Assembly (NCBI RefSeq): GCF_001428625.1
Contig: NZ_LMIE01000022.1
Span: 63,042 to 127,041, forward strand
Reading direction: 5' to 3'
From: Hydrogenophaga sp. Root209
GTDB lineage: Bacteria; Pseudomonadota; Gammaproteobacteria; Burkholderiales; Burkholderiaceae_C
Length of the DNA: 64,000 bases
Part shown: positions 36,177 to 44,682 of the stretch, piece after piece
Position numbering within the stretch: position 1 is the stretch's first letter
Layout: the number at the start of each line of letters is the position of its first letter
Made by a program: the position numbers and the translations under genes
The notes under the pieces: model-generated
Seen by the model: only the letters and a program-made list of their open reading frames with translations
The model's database searches: none
Told to the model about the DNA's origin: nothing

Positions 36177-38363
36177 TCAGGACTTCTTGCGGGCCGGGGT
36201 TCGGGTGGTCTTCTTCGCCGGGGCCGCGCGCGTGATGCGCGTCGTCACGGGCCGCCATTCGTCAACCGACTTCACCAGGCCGCGCAGCGTGTCGGCGTCC
36301 AGCGGGCGCCGCCGCTCCAGCGCGAGGTGCTTGTTGAGCACATCGCTGTTGATCGGGTCGAGCAGGCTGTTGGCCACCTCGTTCACCAACGCCGGGTCCT
36401 TGATGGAGCCATTGCGCTGCACGAGCTCCAGCATCAGGCCGAGCGCGGCGGCACTCAGCACCGGTGAAGCCTCGTAGCGGGTGCTGGCGAGCAACTGCAC
36501 TTCAACGGCCATGGCTTTGGCCGACGAGTTCTTGAACACCTCGGTCCACACGTCGGCCAGGCCCAGGCTCTCCATGCGTTTGGCGACCCGCTCGGCCTGT
36601 GCGCCCTCGTCCACCGGCGGCGTGTTCCAGGCCGCGCCGCTGGCGATGCTCAGCAGCTCGGCCGCCGGTATCGGCTCCTTGCTCTCGCGCTGGATCAGCG
36701 CCCACAGCGCCTCGTTCTTCTCGGGCTCACCCAGCACGGCGGCCACGCCAAGCACCTGTGTCTTGTCCAGCGTGGGTTTTCCGGTGAGCTGTTCGGAGGT
36801 CGCGATGGCATCGGTGAGCAAACCCAGTGCGGCCGCGGTGAGCACCGGCGACTCCAGGTAACGCTTGCCCGCGAGCAGGCCGATGACGGTGCTGGCCGCC
36901 GCGGGCGTGGCCACCTTGAGCACGTTGTCGTAGCGCGGCGTGAGGCCCAGCTTCGCGATGCGGGTGTTGAGGTCGAGTTCGATCACGCGCTCGTCGTTGC
37001 CGGTGATCTCGCGGTAGCTGCCGGCCAGGTCGTCGCGGTAGGCCAGGTGGCGACGGCGCACGAACCACAGGTTGTTCAGGCGCGCCAGGCGCTGCCATTC
37101 GGCGTCGGCCGGGCCCAGCGCCGTGCTCTCCAGCACCGCGCGCGGCAGGCGCAGCTTCTGCAGGATTTCGAACGGCCTGCGCTGCGCGATCAGGTTGGGC
37201 GCGGCGGGCTTGACCACCCGCTGCGCCAGTGTGGCGCCCTGCCCCACGCGCGCGGCCACCGCGCGCCACTCCACGCGCGGCACCGGCGCCAGGATCATCA
37301 CGGCGGTGGAGTCCAGCGACTCGGCGGGCGCGGTGAGGTCGATCGGCTGCAAGGCCAGTGCCTCCTCGATCAGCGCGGGCAGTTCGTCCTCCGGGATGAT
37401 GGTGAAGTCCACGTCGACCTCGGCCGGAAAGTAGTTCTGCGTGAAGTCCACCGCGTTGATCACACCCGCTGGCAAGGGGCCGGCCGGTGGCAGCGCGGGG
37501 AAGTGCGTGATGGCCGGAAAGCCCCGCCCGCCGCTGCGCGACTCCACGTCGGCCAGGTGCGCCTGGTGCTGCATGAGGTGCGCCAGCCGCAGGCCGCGCG
37601 GCGCGAAGCCCAGGCCCGGCAGGTCGCCGCGATCGGCGCCGAGCTCGCGCCGCACCAGGGCTTCGTCGATCCATACCACGGTGTTGTTCTGCAGCGCGAT
37701 CATGGCCAGCGGCAGCACGTTGGCCGACACGCCGGCCGAGCTGCCCTGGGTGAAGATGGCGCGGGCCGCGCGGCCGCGCCGCGCGTCCAGCGCATCGGCC
37801 GCACCATCGTCCTGCCAGGGCACCAGCACCACGGCGGTGGCCTCGATCACGTCACCGTCTTCCACCGTGCGCTGGCCGGTGATGGAGGTCGGGTAGGCGC
37901 CGATGGGGTTGGCGGTGAACTCCACCGGGCGCAGCGCCAGCACGAAGAGTCCGGTGCGGCTGCGCAGCGGCGGCTGCGGCAGGCGCGAGAGGCCGAATCG
38001 CGCCGAGAGCTGCTCGGCCACCGGCAGGTTGGCCAGCTGCACGTCGATGTTGCGCGGCAGCAGAACCAGCTCGCCCGAGGGTGTGACGCCGTGCCCGCTG
38101 GAGACCACCAGCGTCTGGGGCTGGCCCCCTTCCTGCACAAACAGACCCGTGGCCACGCCACTGCCCGCGGCCTGGCCCAGATCGGCCTCACGCGTCAGGA
38201 AGTACTGCTGGTCCCGGATGAGGTCGCGCGCGGCGAGAAAGCGGCCGTCGAAGTAGCGCGGCCGGTCGCGCCGGTGGTCTTCGATCAACACGCCGGCGTC
38301 GCGCAGGGTCTGCACCTGCGCGGAGGCGATCGGTTCGCGGGCGGTGCCTGTACTGAGGTTCAT
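36177..38363 (-). CDS. CIS paralogue family, member 2, with internal duplicated helical module
   Basis: 728 residues. N-terminal RYFDGRFLAARDLIRDQQYFLTREADLGQAAGSGVATGLFV and TLVVSSGHGVTPSGELVLLPRNIDVQLANL share the paralogue pattern with the adjacent genes. Then LRSRTGLFVLALRPVEFTANPIGAYPTSITGQRTVEDGDVIEATAVVLVPW. The C-terminal part holds two copies of a helical repeat with RYLESPVLTAAALGLL (about residue 500) and RYEASPVLSAAALGLM (about 626), spaced roughly 130 residues apart, and a Lys/Arg/Thr-rich end. No catalytic motif is evident. Likely a structural part of the baseplate or spike region. ATG at 38363 with GGAG upstream. Confidence 0.6.
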   Translation of the reverse strand: MNLSTGTAREPIASAQVQTLRDAGVLIEDHRRDRPRYFDGRFLAARDLIRDQQYFLTREADLGQAAGSGVATGLFVQEGGQPQTLVVSSGHGVTPSGELVLLPRNIDVQLANLPVAEQLSARFGLSRLPQPPLRSRTGLFVLALRPVEFTANPIGAYPTSITGQRTVEDGDVIEATAVVLVPWQDDGAADALDARRGRAARAIFTQGSSAGVSANVLPLAMIALQNNTVVWIDEALVRRELGADRGDLPGLGFAPRGLRLAHLMQHQAHLADVESRSGGRGFPAITHFPALPPAGPLPAGVINAVDFTQNYFPAEVDVDFTIIPEDELPALIEEALALQPIDLTAPAESLDSTAVMILAPVPRVEWRAVAARVGQGATLAQRVVKPAAPNLIAQRRPFEILQKLRLPRAVLESTALGPADAEWQRLARLNNLWFVRRRHLAYRDDLAGSYREITGNDERVIELDLNTRIAKLGLTPRYDNVLKVATPAAASTVIGLLAGKRYLESPVLTAAALGLLTDAIATSEQLTGKPTLDKTQVLGVAAVLGEPEKNEALWALIQRESKEPIPAAELLSIASGAAWNTPPVDEGAQAERVAKRMESLGLADVWTEVFKNSSAKAMAVEVQLLASTRYEASPVLSAAALGLMLELVQRNGSIKDPALVNEVANSLLDPINSDVLNKHLALERRRPLDADTLRGLVKSVDEWRPVTTRITRAAPAKKTTRTPARKKS

Positions 38364-38395
38364 GGCGTGCTCCGGTGAAGGGGTTGGAAACTGGC

Positions 38396-39316
38396 TCAGA
38401 GTCCGGTCCAGCGCGCAAGCACGCCCAGGCCCGGCAGAAAGCGGCGGCTGTGGTTGTCCACCAGCACCGCGCTGCCCTGGCGAACGGTCGGGTCGGCGGG
38501 CGCAACGGGAATCAGCACGCGCGCGATGAACACCGCGCTGGCGTCCACGGTGGGTGGATGCTCGGGGCCGCGCGGCAGCTCGTCGTCGGCCGGGCGGCTG
38601 TAACCGTGCAGCACCGCGTCCTGCAGCGCGGCACGACGCACGGCGGGGTCCACCGAGGTGTCATCCATCGCGGCTTCACGCGCCAGCGCTTCCTCGGCTG
38701 TTTCATCTTCCACCGGCAAGGTGAAGGCACCGGGGCGCAGCGGCAACCCGAGGCCGGTGTCGGTGAGGTTCTGGCGCGGCACCAGGTGCAGTTCGTACGC
38801 ATCGCGCAGGCGCGACACGCTCACCGCGTTCAGCGCATCGAGAGGGCCGCTGGCAAAGGCCGGCGTGAGGCCGCGCGGGCAGGCCACGAAACGCAGGAAC
38901 ACGTCGGCCACCACCGCGCGCGCGGGCAGCGTGACGCCAGCCTGCGCGCGCGCCGAGATGAAGCGACCCGGCGTGGTGTAGTCGGCCTGCAGCAGGCCGT
39001 CGCGCGCGGCCTCGGCGTCCCACCAGCGTTGCACCCTCAGGCAGGCCGGGCGCGGCAGCTCGATGAGGCGGCCCAGCCGGTCCACCGCCAGCCCGGCGTT
39101 GACCTGGATTTCCTCGGGCGCGGTGTCCTGCGCCGGGCGGTGCTGCACCAGCAAACCCGCCAGCCCGAGCGCGCGCGCCAGCCGGCCCCGGTGGTAGGTC
39201 TGCTCGTCCTGAAAATCCTGCGCATCCAGCAGCATGCCGGTGGCGTACACCGGGCGCTCGCCCAGCGGCTGGCGCGTGAGCGGGTCCAGGGTGCTGAAGG
39301 TGGTGGCGGTGCTCAT
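38396..39316 (-). CDS. CIS paralogue family, member 1
   Basis: 306 residues. VYATGMLLDAQDFQDEQTYHRGRLARALGLAGLLVQ followed by EEIQVNAGLAVDRLGRLIELPRPACLRVQRW is the shared N-terminal module of the three adjacent paralogues (a hydrophobic/aromatic start, a long helix, then a beta-strand G-D-x-x-G-R pattern). The rest is beta-rich (ADVFLRFVACPRGLTPAF, AVSVSRLRDAYELHLVPRQNL) and ends in HSRRFLPGLGVLARW. Function unknown. AAGGAG lies just before the ATG. Confidence 0.6.
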   Translation of the reverse strand: MSTATTFSTLDPLTRQPLGERPVYATGMLLDAQDFQDEQTYHRGRLARALGLAGLLVQHRPAQDTAPEEIQVNAGLAVDRLGRLIELPRPACLRVQRWWDAEAARDGLLQADYTTPGRFISARAQAGVTLPARAVVADVFLRFVACPRGLTPAFASGPLDALNAVSVSRLRDAYELHLVPRQNLTDTGLGLPLRPGAFTLPVEDETAEEALAREAAMDDTSVDPAVRRAALQDAVLHGYSRPADDELPRGPEHPPTVDASAVFIARVLIPVAPADPTVRQGSAVLVDNHSRRFLPGLGVLARWTGL

Positions 39317-39358
39317 GGGCTGCTCCTTGCGTGGTCGTGGTTGTCTGGTGCGCGGTCT

Positions 39359-42007
39359 TCAAGCGGGTGCAGCGGGCACCACGGGCGGTGGTGCGGCCTC
39401 GCCGCGCAGGCGCGGGTCCAGCGTGGTCGGGCCGAGCACGAAGTCGCCCCCGCCCAGCACCGAGCGCTGCACACGCGCGGGACGCGGCGGCACGGCACGC
39501 GCCAGATACGTGTCCACCCCCACCAGGCTGGCCACGCCCACCATGAAAGGCCAGCTCGCGGTGGTCACGCGCACCTGCACATGCGCGGGTGCTTCCATGG
39601 CCACGATGCGCCGGATCAAGCCCAGGTCCACGTCGTCCACCTCGCGGTGCACCAGCACGGTGGCGCGGTGCGCCAGGCGCCCGTAGAAATCAGCGATGTC
39701 TTCGTCTTCGCTCTCGGTGGTGGCCTCTTCGCGGTAGAGCGCCATCAGCTCAGCGCGCGCCTGGTCGCCCAGCACCAGCGTGTCGCCCACCACCGAATTG
39801 CCGCTGACCTGCAGGCCCGGCAGCAGCGGGTCGTCTTCATCGGCCAGGTCCACACCCAGCAGCGTGGCGAGCAGGCGGCGCAGCCGGAAGTCTTCGATCA
39901 CCACCACCTCGCCACCGCTCACGCCACCGCCGGTGGCCACGTCGAGCGCGAGCGCCAGGCCTCGGCGCGTGCCGTGCCAGCGCGCGAGTTCGGGCGCGGC
40001 CTGCAGCCAGGCGCGCCGACGCGCATCGGGCAGGGCCGCATCAAAGCTCAACCCGACCCAGCTCGCCAGCCAGTCGAGGTGTTCGGCAGGTGTGCTGGCG
40101 GGATCGGTCAGCAGGTGCGCGTGCGCCACCCGGTCTTCGAGCTGCGTGAGCACGCCCTCCACATTGGCCAGGCTGCGCGCCAGGAAGTCGGCCGGTGTTG
40201 CCTGCGGCCGGTACACGCCGATGGCGTGGCCATCGAGCAGCAGGCGCCAGCAGCGTGCGCTGCCGCCATCCTTCAGCAGCCAGCTGCGCCCGGTGTGTTC
40301 CACCACCACCTGTGCACCGTCGCTCACCGCGATGCCGCCCGTGGCCAGGCGCAGCAGCAGCGCGACCTCGGGTGTGCCTGCGCTGTTCAACCCGTCGGCG
40401 TAGCTTTCGTCGATGCTGTCCAGGCATTCGCCGGGCAGCTGCGCCGCATCACCAAACAGGGTCTCGCGGTAGATGCGCGGCAGGTATTGCTCGGCGTAGT
40501 TGAAGCGGCTGGCCCAGGCGCGCAGCGCCACCACCTCGGGGCTGGCGCGGCCGTCACCTTGCAGGCTCAGGCGCACCCAGAGGTAGCGCCCGTTGAGCGA
40601 ACGCACGGCGGTGCGCGCGTTCTGCACCAGCACCGAAAACAGGCCTCGCAGCCCGCGCTGCGGCGTCCACGGCGCCAGGCCGGGGTGCGCCGGCAGCTCG
40701 GAGGGCGCACGCTCCCACACCGCGTGCGGCACGTGCGGGCCCGACGCGGCGGGGTCGATGGCACGCACGTCGCGGCCGAAGGCGTGGGGGTGCCAGGCGT
40801 CCAGCCGCTCGGGGGCGGGCGGCTGTGGGTCGTTGGTGGCGGCCAGCCACACCACCACGCCGCAGGCCGGGGGAATGCTGGCCTCCATGAACACGCGGTG
40901 CCAGGTGGTGGCGGGTGTGCCGCTGTCGATGAGCTGCGCGCGCAGTTGGCCATCCTCGGTGGTGAAGCTGGCCGCCGCGCCACGGCGCGCGAGGTTGGGC
41001 AAGGCCAGCGGCCACAAGGGCTCGGCGGCGTCTTCGCGCACCGGGTAGTGCGCCACGCCGTCGACGCGGTGCACAAACGGTGCCTCGCGCTGGTCGCTCG
41101 CCAGCGGAAACACCTCGCCGAGCGCGGGCAACTCGGCGTCCGACGTGTCGTCGATCGCAAACGCGGGCGCGTCGACCCGGCCCGGCATGCGCAATCCGAT
41201 GCGTGTGCCATCGATCCAGGTGAGGGCGTAGGCGTGCAGCGCGCCCCGCAGCAGGCGCATGGGGCCGGGCGTGCGGGTCGCTTCATGCCAGCGCCGCACC
41301 CAGGCCTGGCCTTCGGTGTTCCAGCCCATGAGCAGCAAACCACCCTCGGGGCGACAGGTCAATGCAAAGGGCTCGGCCACTCCGCCCCAGCCCTCATGCA
41401 CAACGGTCATCGCGGGTGTGCGGCAGTTCTCGGGATCGGGGCGGAACACGCCCGGGGCATAGGCGTCGGTGGCCGGTGTCTGGCTGGGCAGCGGGTAACC
41501 CTTCAAACGCGCCAGCCGCCCGCTGCCGCGTTCCAGCACCCACACACCACCGTGGGGGTGGGCCGCCAGGCGCCAGGGCGCAAAGCCGGGCTCCATCACC
41601 TCAACGGCGGCCCAGCGCTGGCGCAGGTCGTGCATGAGCACGCGCCCGGGCATGGCCACATACAGCACGCCGTCGCTGGCCACACAGAGGTCGGTGGGCA
41701 CGGCGTCCAGCGGGAGCGCGATGGCGGCCTCCGGCAGATGGGCGCTGCGCACCACGATGGCCTGGCTGGGCGCGTGCCAGCTGCACACCACGCCTTGCGC
41801 ATCGAGCGCGCGCGGCACCTCGTTCAGTGCCAGCAGCCCCGCCACGCGGCTGGCCTCCGCATCGGCAGGCGCTTCCAGTTCACGTTCGGACGCCAGGCAC
41901 AGCGCACTGCAGGCCGCGTGCCAACGCACATGCCCCCCACCCTGCACCAGCGTGGGCCAGTGGGTGGGCGCCTGCAGCGACCAGAAGCGGGAGCCGTTGG
42001 CGTCCAT
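39359..42007 (-). CDS. CIS baseplate protein, gpI/Afp12-like with N-terminal propeller-like region
   Basis: 882 residues. The C-terminal 400 residues resemble phage tail protein I/Afp12-type: FNYAEQYLPRIYRETLFGDAAQLPGECLDSIDESY, ASWVGLSFDAALPDARRRAWLQAAPELARWHGTRRGLALALDVATGGG, and VEDFRLRRLLATLLGVDL. The first 330 residues show beta-propeller-like strands (PTDLCVASDGVLYVAMPGRVLMHDL, PWRLAAHPHGGVWVLERGSGRLARLKG, EPFALTCRPEGGLLLMGW). ATG at 42007 touches the stop of the previous gene (TGATG). Structural baseplate wedge part is the likely role. Confidence 0.72.
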   Translation of the reverse strand: MDANGSRFWSLQAPTHWPTLVQGGGHVRWHAACSALCLASERELEAPADAEASRVAGLLALNEVPRALDAQGVVCSWHAPSQAIVVRSAHLPEAAIALPLDAVPTDLCVASDGVLYVAMPGRVLMHDLRQRWAAVEVMEPGFAPWRLAAHPHGGVWVLERGSGRLARLKGYPLPSQTPATDAYAPGVFRPDPENCRTPAMTVVHEGWGGVAEPFALTCRPEGGLLLMGWNTEGQAWVRRWHEATRTPGPMRLLRGALHAYALTWIDGTRIGLRMPGRVDAPAFAIDDTSDAELPALGEVFPLASDQREAPFVHRVDGVAHYPVREDAAEPLWPLALPNLARRGAAASFTTEDGQLRAQLIDSGTPATTWHRVFMEASIPPACGVVVWLAATNDPQPPAPERLDAWHPHAFGRDVRAIDPAASGPHVPHAVWERAPSELPAHPGLAPWTPQRGLRGLFSVLVQNARTAVRSLNGRYLWVRLSLQGDGRASPEVVALRAWASRFNYAEQYLPRIYRETLFGDAAQLPGECLDSIDESYADGLNSAGTPEVALLLRLATGGIAVSDGAQVVVEHTGRSWLLKDGGSARCWRLLLDGHAIGVYRPQATPADFLARSLANVEGVLTQLEDRVAHAHLLTDPASTPAEHLDWLASWVGLSFDAALPDARRRAWLQAAPELARWHGTRRGLALALDVATGGGVSGGEVVVIEDFRLRRLLATLLGVDLADEDDPLLPGLQVSGNSVVGDTLVLGDQARAELMALYREEATTESEDEDIADFYGRLAHRATVLVHREVDDVDLGLIRRIVAMEAPAHVQVRVTTASWPFMVGVASLVGVDTYLARAVPPRPARVQRSVLGGGDFVLGPTTLDPRLRGEAAPPPVVPAAPA

Positions 42008-44292
42008 CAGCAGAGCTCCGGCACGACGGGCACGGCCACCGCATTGGCCTGCGCAAACGGGTTCGGCAAGGTGCGCAGATTCGTCGGCGCCTCCGCGCCC
42101 TCCACCACCACGATGGACAACAACTCGGGCAACTGCCAGGGCCGCAGGTTCAGCGTCTGCTGGGCGCCGGCCTGGTTGCGCGGCAGCAGGGCCCAGTCTT
42201 CCTGGCCGGCGGCGCCCTGGCGCGCGAACAGCTGCAGGCCGGTGACCTCGGCCACGCCCGCCACGCGCGAGACCTCCACTTCCAGTTCGCGCTCGCGCAC
42301 CGAGCGGCCGAGTGCCCAGCCCTCGCCCTCCAGCCCGCCAGGCGCCAGCGGCCAGAGCAGGCGGCGCAGGGCTTCGCGCACCTCGTACAGCAGCTTGTCG
42401 CGTGCGAAGCCTTCGCGCAGGCGCAGCGCCACCGACAGGCCCAGTGGCACGTATTCGCAGCCGATCACGTAGAGCTCGGTGGCCAGCGGCACACGCGCCG
42501 AGAGGTGGGCGTGCACACGTTCGATGAAGGGCCGGTCTGGCCGGGGGTTGGGTGCTGGCGCCAGCGCGGCGGACGGCAGCACCACCACGCTCACCACGCC
42601 GGGCACATGAAAACGCCGGTCGCGCGGCTTGAAGCGCGGCATCACCTCGACGCGGCCCACATCGGCCGCGGGCGTCTCCAGCGCGAGGCGCTTGAAGTCG
42701 TCGGCGGTCACTGCGCGCTGCTGGTGGCGCAGCATGGCCGGAATGCGCCGCTCGGCCTGGGGCAGCGTCTCGGCATCGTCACCACCGTCCATGGCCAGGG
42801 GCTGGTGCACCTTCATGGCGGGTGCGCGCTGACCGTTGATGAGCGTGGCGGCGATCTCGCTGAGGCTGCCGGGCGCGAGGTTGCCTGCGCGCCCGCCGCC
42901 AAAGCGCCCGCGCGCCAGGCGCACGCGCATGAGCCGCTCGGGGATGCGCCCGCGCACGCCGTCGCCGAAACGCACGGTGCCGGCCTCGGCGTCGAGTTCA
43001 AACGCGCCGGCCTCGCGCGCCGTGAGCGCATCGGCGCTGATCGCGGCCAGGTCGTCCACGCGCCGCCACGGCTGGTAGCCGCGCCCGCCGGGCTCTTCCA
43101 CCTCGATCAGCAGCGTCTCGCCGTCCACCGAACCGGCGGGCAAGGCAAAGCTCTGGTCGGCCGCGCCCGTGCTGGTGCCGAGCACCTGGCCTTGCAGCGT
43201 CACGCGCTGGTCGACCTCGGCGGCGTTGATGCCCAGCCAGGTCAGGGGCAGGCGCTGCACCTGGCTGCCCGGACGCGGGCGCACGCGCAGCCAGGCCACC
43301 AGCCGCGCGGCGCGGGCCGCGTCGTCCAGCCGGGGCGGAGCATCGCCCACGCCGGCCAGCGGGTTCACGCCCACCTGGTTGGAGGGCACCCAGATGTCGT
43401 CCTGGCCGGGCAGCGGCAGGCGCAGCGTGCCCGGGCGCGTGAAGCCGCGCGAGGTGTCGCTGCCGGGCAGTGGCTCCAGCGTGAGGTAGTCCAGCGTCTG
43501 CGTGCCGGGCTGGCGGGTGACCATCTCCCAGATCACCGGCACCTCGGCCAGCGGGCCGACCTCTTCGAACAGCGCGGGCAAGGGCAGCGCCGGCACGATG
43601 CCCAGCGACAGCAGCGAGGGCACGCCGGTGTCGCCACCGCCGAGCGCGGCACGCACGTTGTCATTCACATCCGCTTGCTCCAGCAGGCTCGGCGCCGACG
43701 GTGCGAGCAAGGCGATCCACAAGGCGCGGTCGGTCGAACGCTCGAACACGTCGAAGCCACCGGGCTCGGCGCGCCCCTCGCCAAACACCGCCAGCGTTTC
43801 GTAGCCCTGCACCGCGCCGCTGATGCGGTGCACGCGCGAGAGGCCACTGATCACGTCGGCCATGCGCGCCGCCTCCGTGTCGGTGAGCCGGCGTTTGATG
43901 TAGGCCTCACCGGTGACCGGCAGCACGGTGGTCTCGCCCAGGGTCTCGAACGGCTGCGCACCCTTGAGCCGCGCGCCGGGCAACAGCGAGCTGGCGCGCA
44001 GATCGGCCAGCGGCTGCGCGTACGACAGGCCCACGATGCCACGCGCCGGCTGCGCTGCGCGCAGACCCTGGCCGAGCAGCTTCAGGAACACCAGGCGCTG
44101 GCGCTCGGGGATGAGGTTGGCGCGGTAGAGCAGCGCATCGCCCAGCCAGGCGAAGAGCTCGATCAGCGTGCGTCCGGGGTCGCCCTGGCGCGGGTTGGTC
44201 CACTCGGGGGTGTGGGCGGGAATGCGCGCGATGAGGTCTTCAACCAGATCATCGAAGCGGCGGTCGTCCAGGCTGGGTGGAACGATGGGCAT
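42007..44292 (-). CDS. CIS baseplate J-like protein (Afp11-like)
   Basis: 761 residues. N-terminus PPSLDDRRFDDLVEDLIARIPAHTPEWTNPRQGDPGRTLIELFAWLGDALLYRANLIPERQRLVFLKLLG is the typical opening of putative baseplate assembly proteins (Afp11/gp6-like; TIGR02243-type). The C-terminal part has VTADDFKRLALETP, VVSVVVLPSAALAPAPNPRPDRPFIERVHAHLSARVPLATELYVIGCEYVPLGLSVALRL, typical of baseplate J. It would form the wedge ring around the spike. It starts immediately after the gp25-like stop with no gap. Confidence 0.88.
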   Translation of the reverse strand: MPIVPPSLDDRRFDDLVEDLIARIPAHTPEWTNPRQGDPGRTLIELFAWLGDALLYRANLIPERQRLVFLKLLGQGLRAAQPARGIVGLSYAQPLADLRASSLLPGARLKGAQPFETLGETTVLPVTGEAYIKRRLTDTEAARMADVISGLSRVHRISGAVQGYETLAVFGEGRAEPGGFDVFERSTDRALWIALLAPSAPSLLEQADVNDNVRAALGGGDTGVPSLLSLGIVPALPLPALFEEVGPLAEVPVIWEMVTRQPGTQTLDYLTLEPLPGSDTSRGFTRPGTLRLPLPGQDDIWVPSNQVGVNPLAGVGDAPPRLDDAARAARLVAWLRVRPRPGSQVQRLPLTWLGINAAEVDQRVTLQGQVLGTSTGAADQSFALPAGSVDGETLLIEVEEPGGRGYQPWRRVDDLAAISADALTAREAGAFELDAEAGTVRFGDGVRGRIPERLMRVRLARGRFGGGRAGNLAPGSLSEIAATLINGQRAPAMKVHQPLAMDGGDDAETLPQAERRIPAMLRHQQRAVTADDFKRLALETPAADVGRVEVMPRFKPRDRRFHVPGVVSVVVLPSAALAPAPNPRPDRPFIERVHAHLSARVPLATELYVIGCEYVPLGLSVALRLREGFARDKLLYEVREALRRLLWPLAPGGLEGEGWALGRSVRERELEVEVSRVAGVAEVTGLQLFARQGAAGQEDWALLPRNQAGAQQTLNLRPWQLPELLSIVVVEGAEAPTNLRTLPNPFAQANAVAVPVVPELC

Positions 44293-44682
44293 CTAGTTCT
44301 CCAACTGCACATTGACGTTCATGCGGCCCGGCGCGCCCGTGCGTGCCAGCCGGTACTGGATCTCCACCCGCAGGTGGCTGGGGGCGTCGGGCACGTCCCA
44401 CACCTCCACCGCGTCGAGCAGGATGCGCGGCTCCCAGCGCGTGAGCGAGCCCTGCACCAGATCGCGGATGCGCCGGCGCGTGGCCAGCGTGTTGGGCTCG
44501 TGCAGCAAACGGTCCAGCCCACCACCGAATTCGGGCCGCATGAGCTGCTCGCCGGGGCGTGTGCTCAGCACGATGCGGATGCCGTCGCGCACGCTTTTCT
44601 CAAGCAGGGGCCAGCCGAGCTGGCCATGCTCGTCGGGCAGGCCGAGGAACGGAAATCCGATGGGGGCTGATGCCGGATTCAT
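44293..44682 (-). CDS. CIS baseplate wedge protein, gp25-like (Afp9-like)
   Basis: 129 residues, the standard size of GPW/gp25 proteins. The core reads WPLLEKSVRDGIRIVLSTRPGEQLMRPEFGGGLDRLLHEPNTLATRRRIRDLVQGSLTRWEPRILLDAVEVWD, with the conserved EQLMRPEFG motif. It nucleates sheath assembly in contractile tails. ATG at 44682 overlaps the preceding stop by one base. Confidence 0.9.
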   Translation of the reverse strand: MNPASAPIGFPFLGLPDEHGQLGWPLLEKSVRDGIRIVLSTRPGEQLMRPEFGGGLDRLLHEPNTLATRRRIRDLVQGSLTRWEPRILLDAVEVWDVPDAPSHLRVEIQYRLARTGAPGRMNVNVQLEN

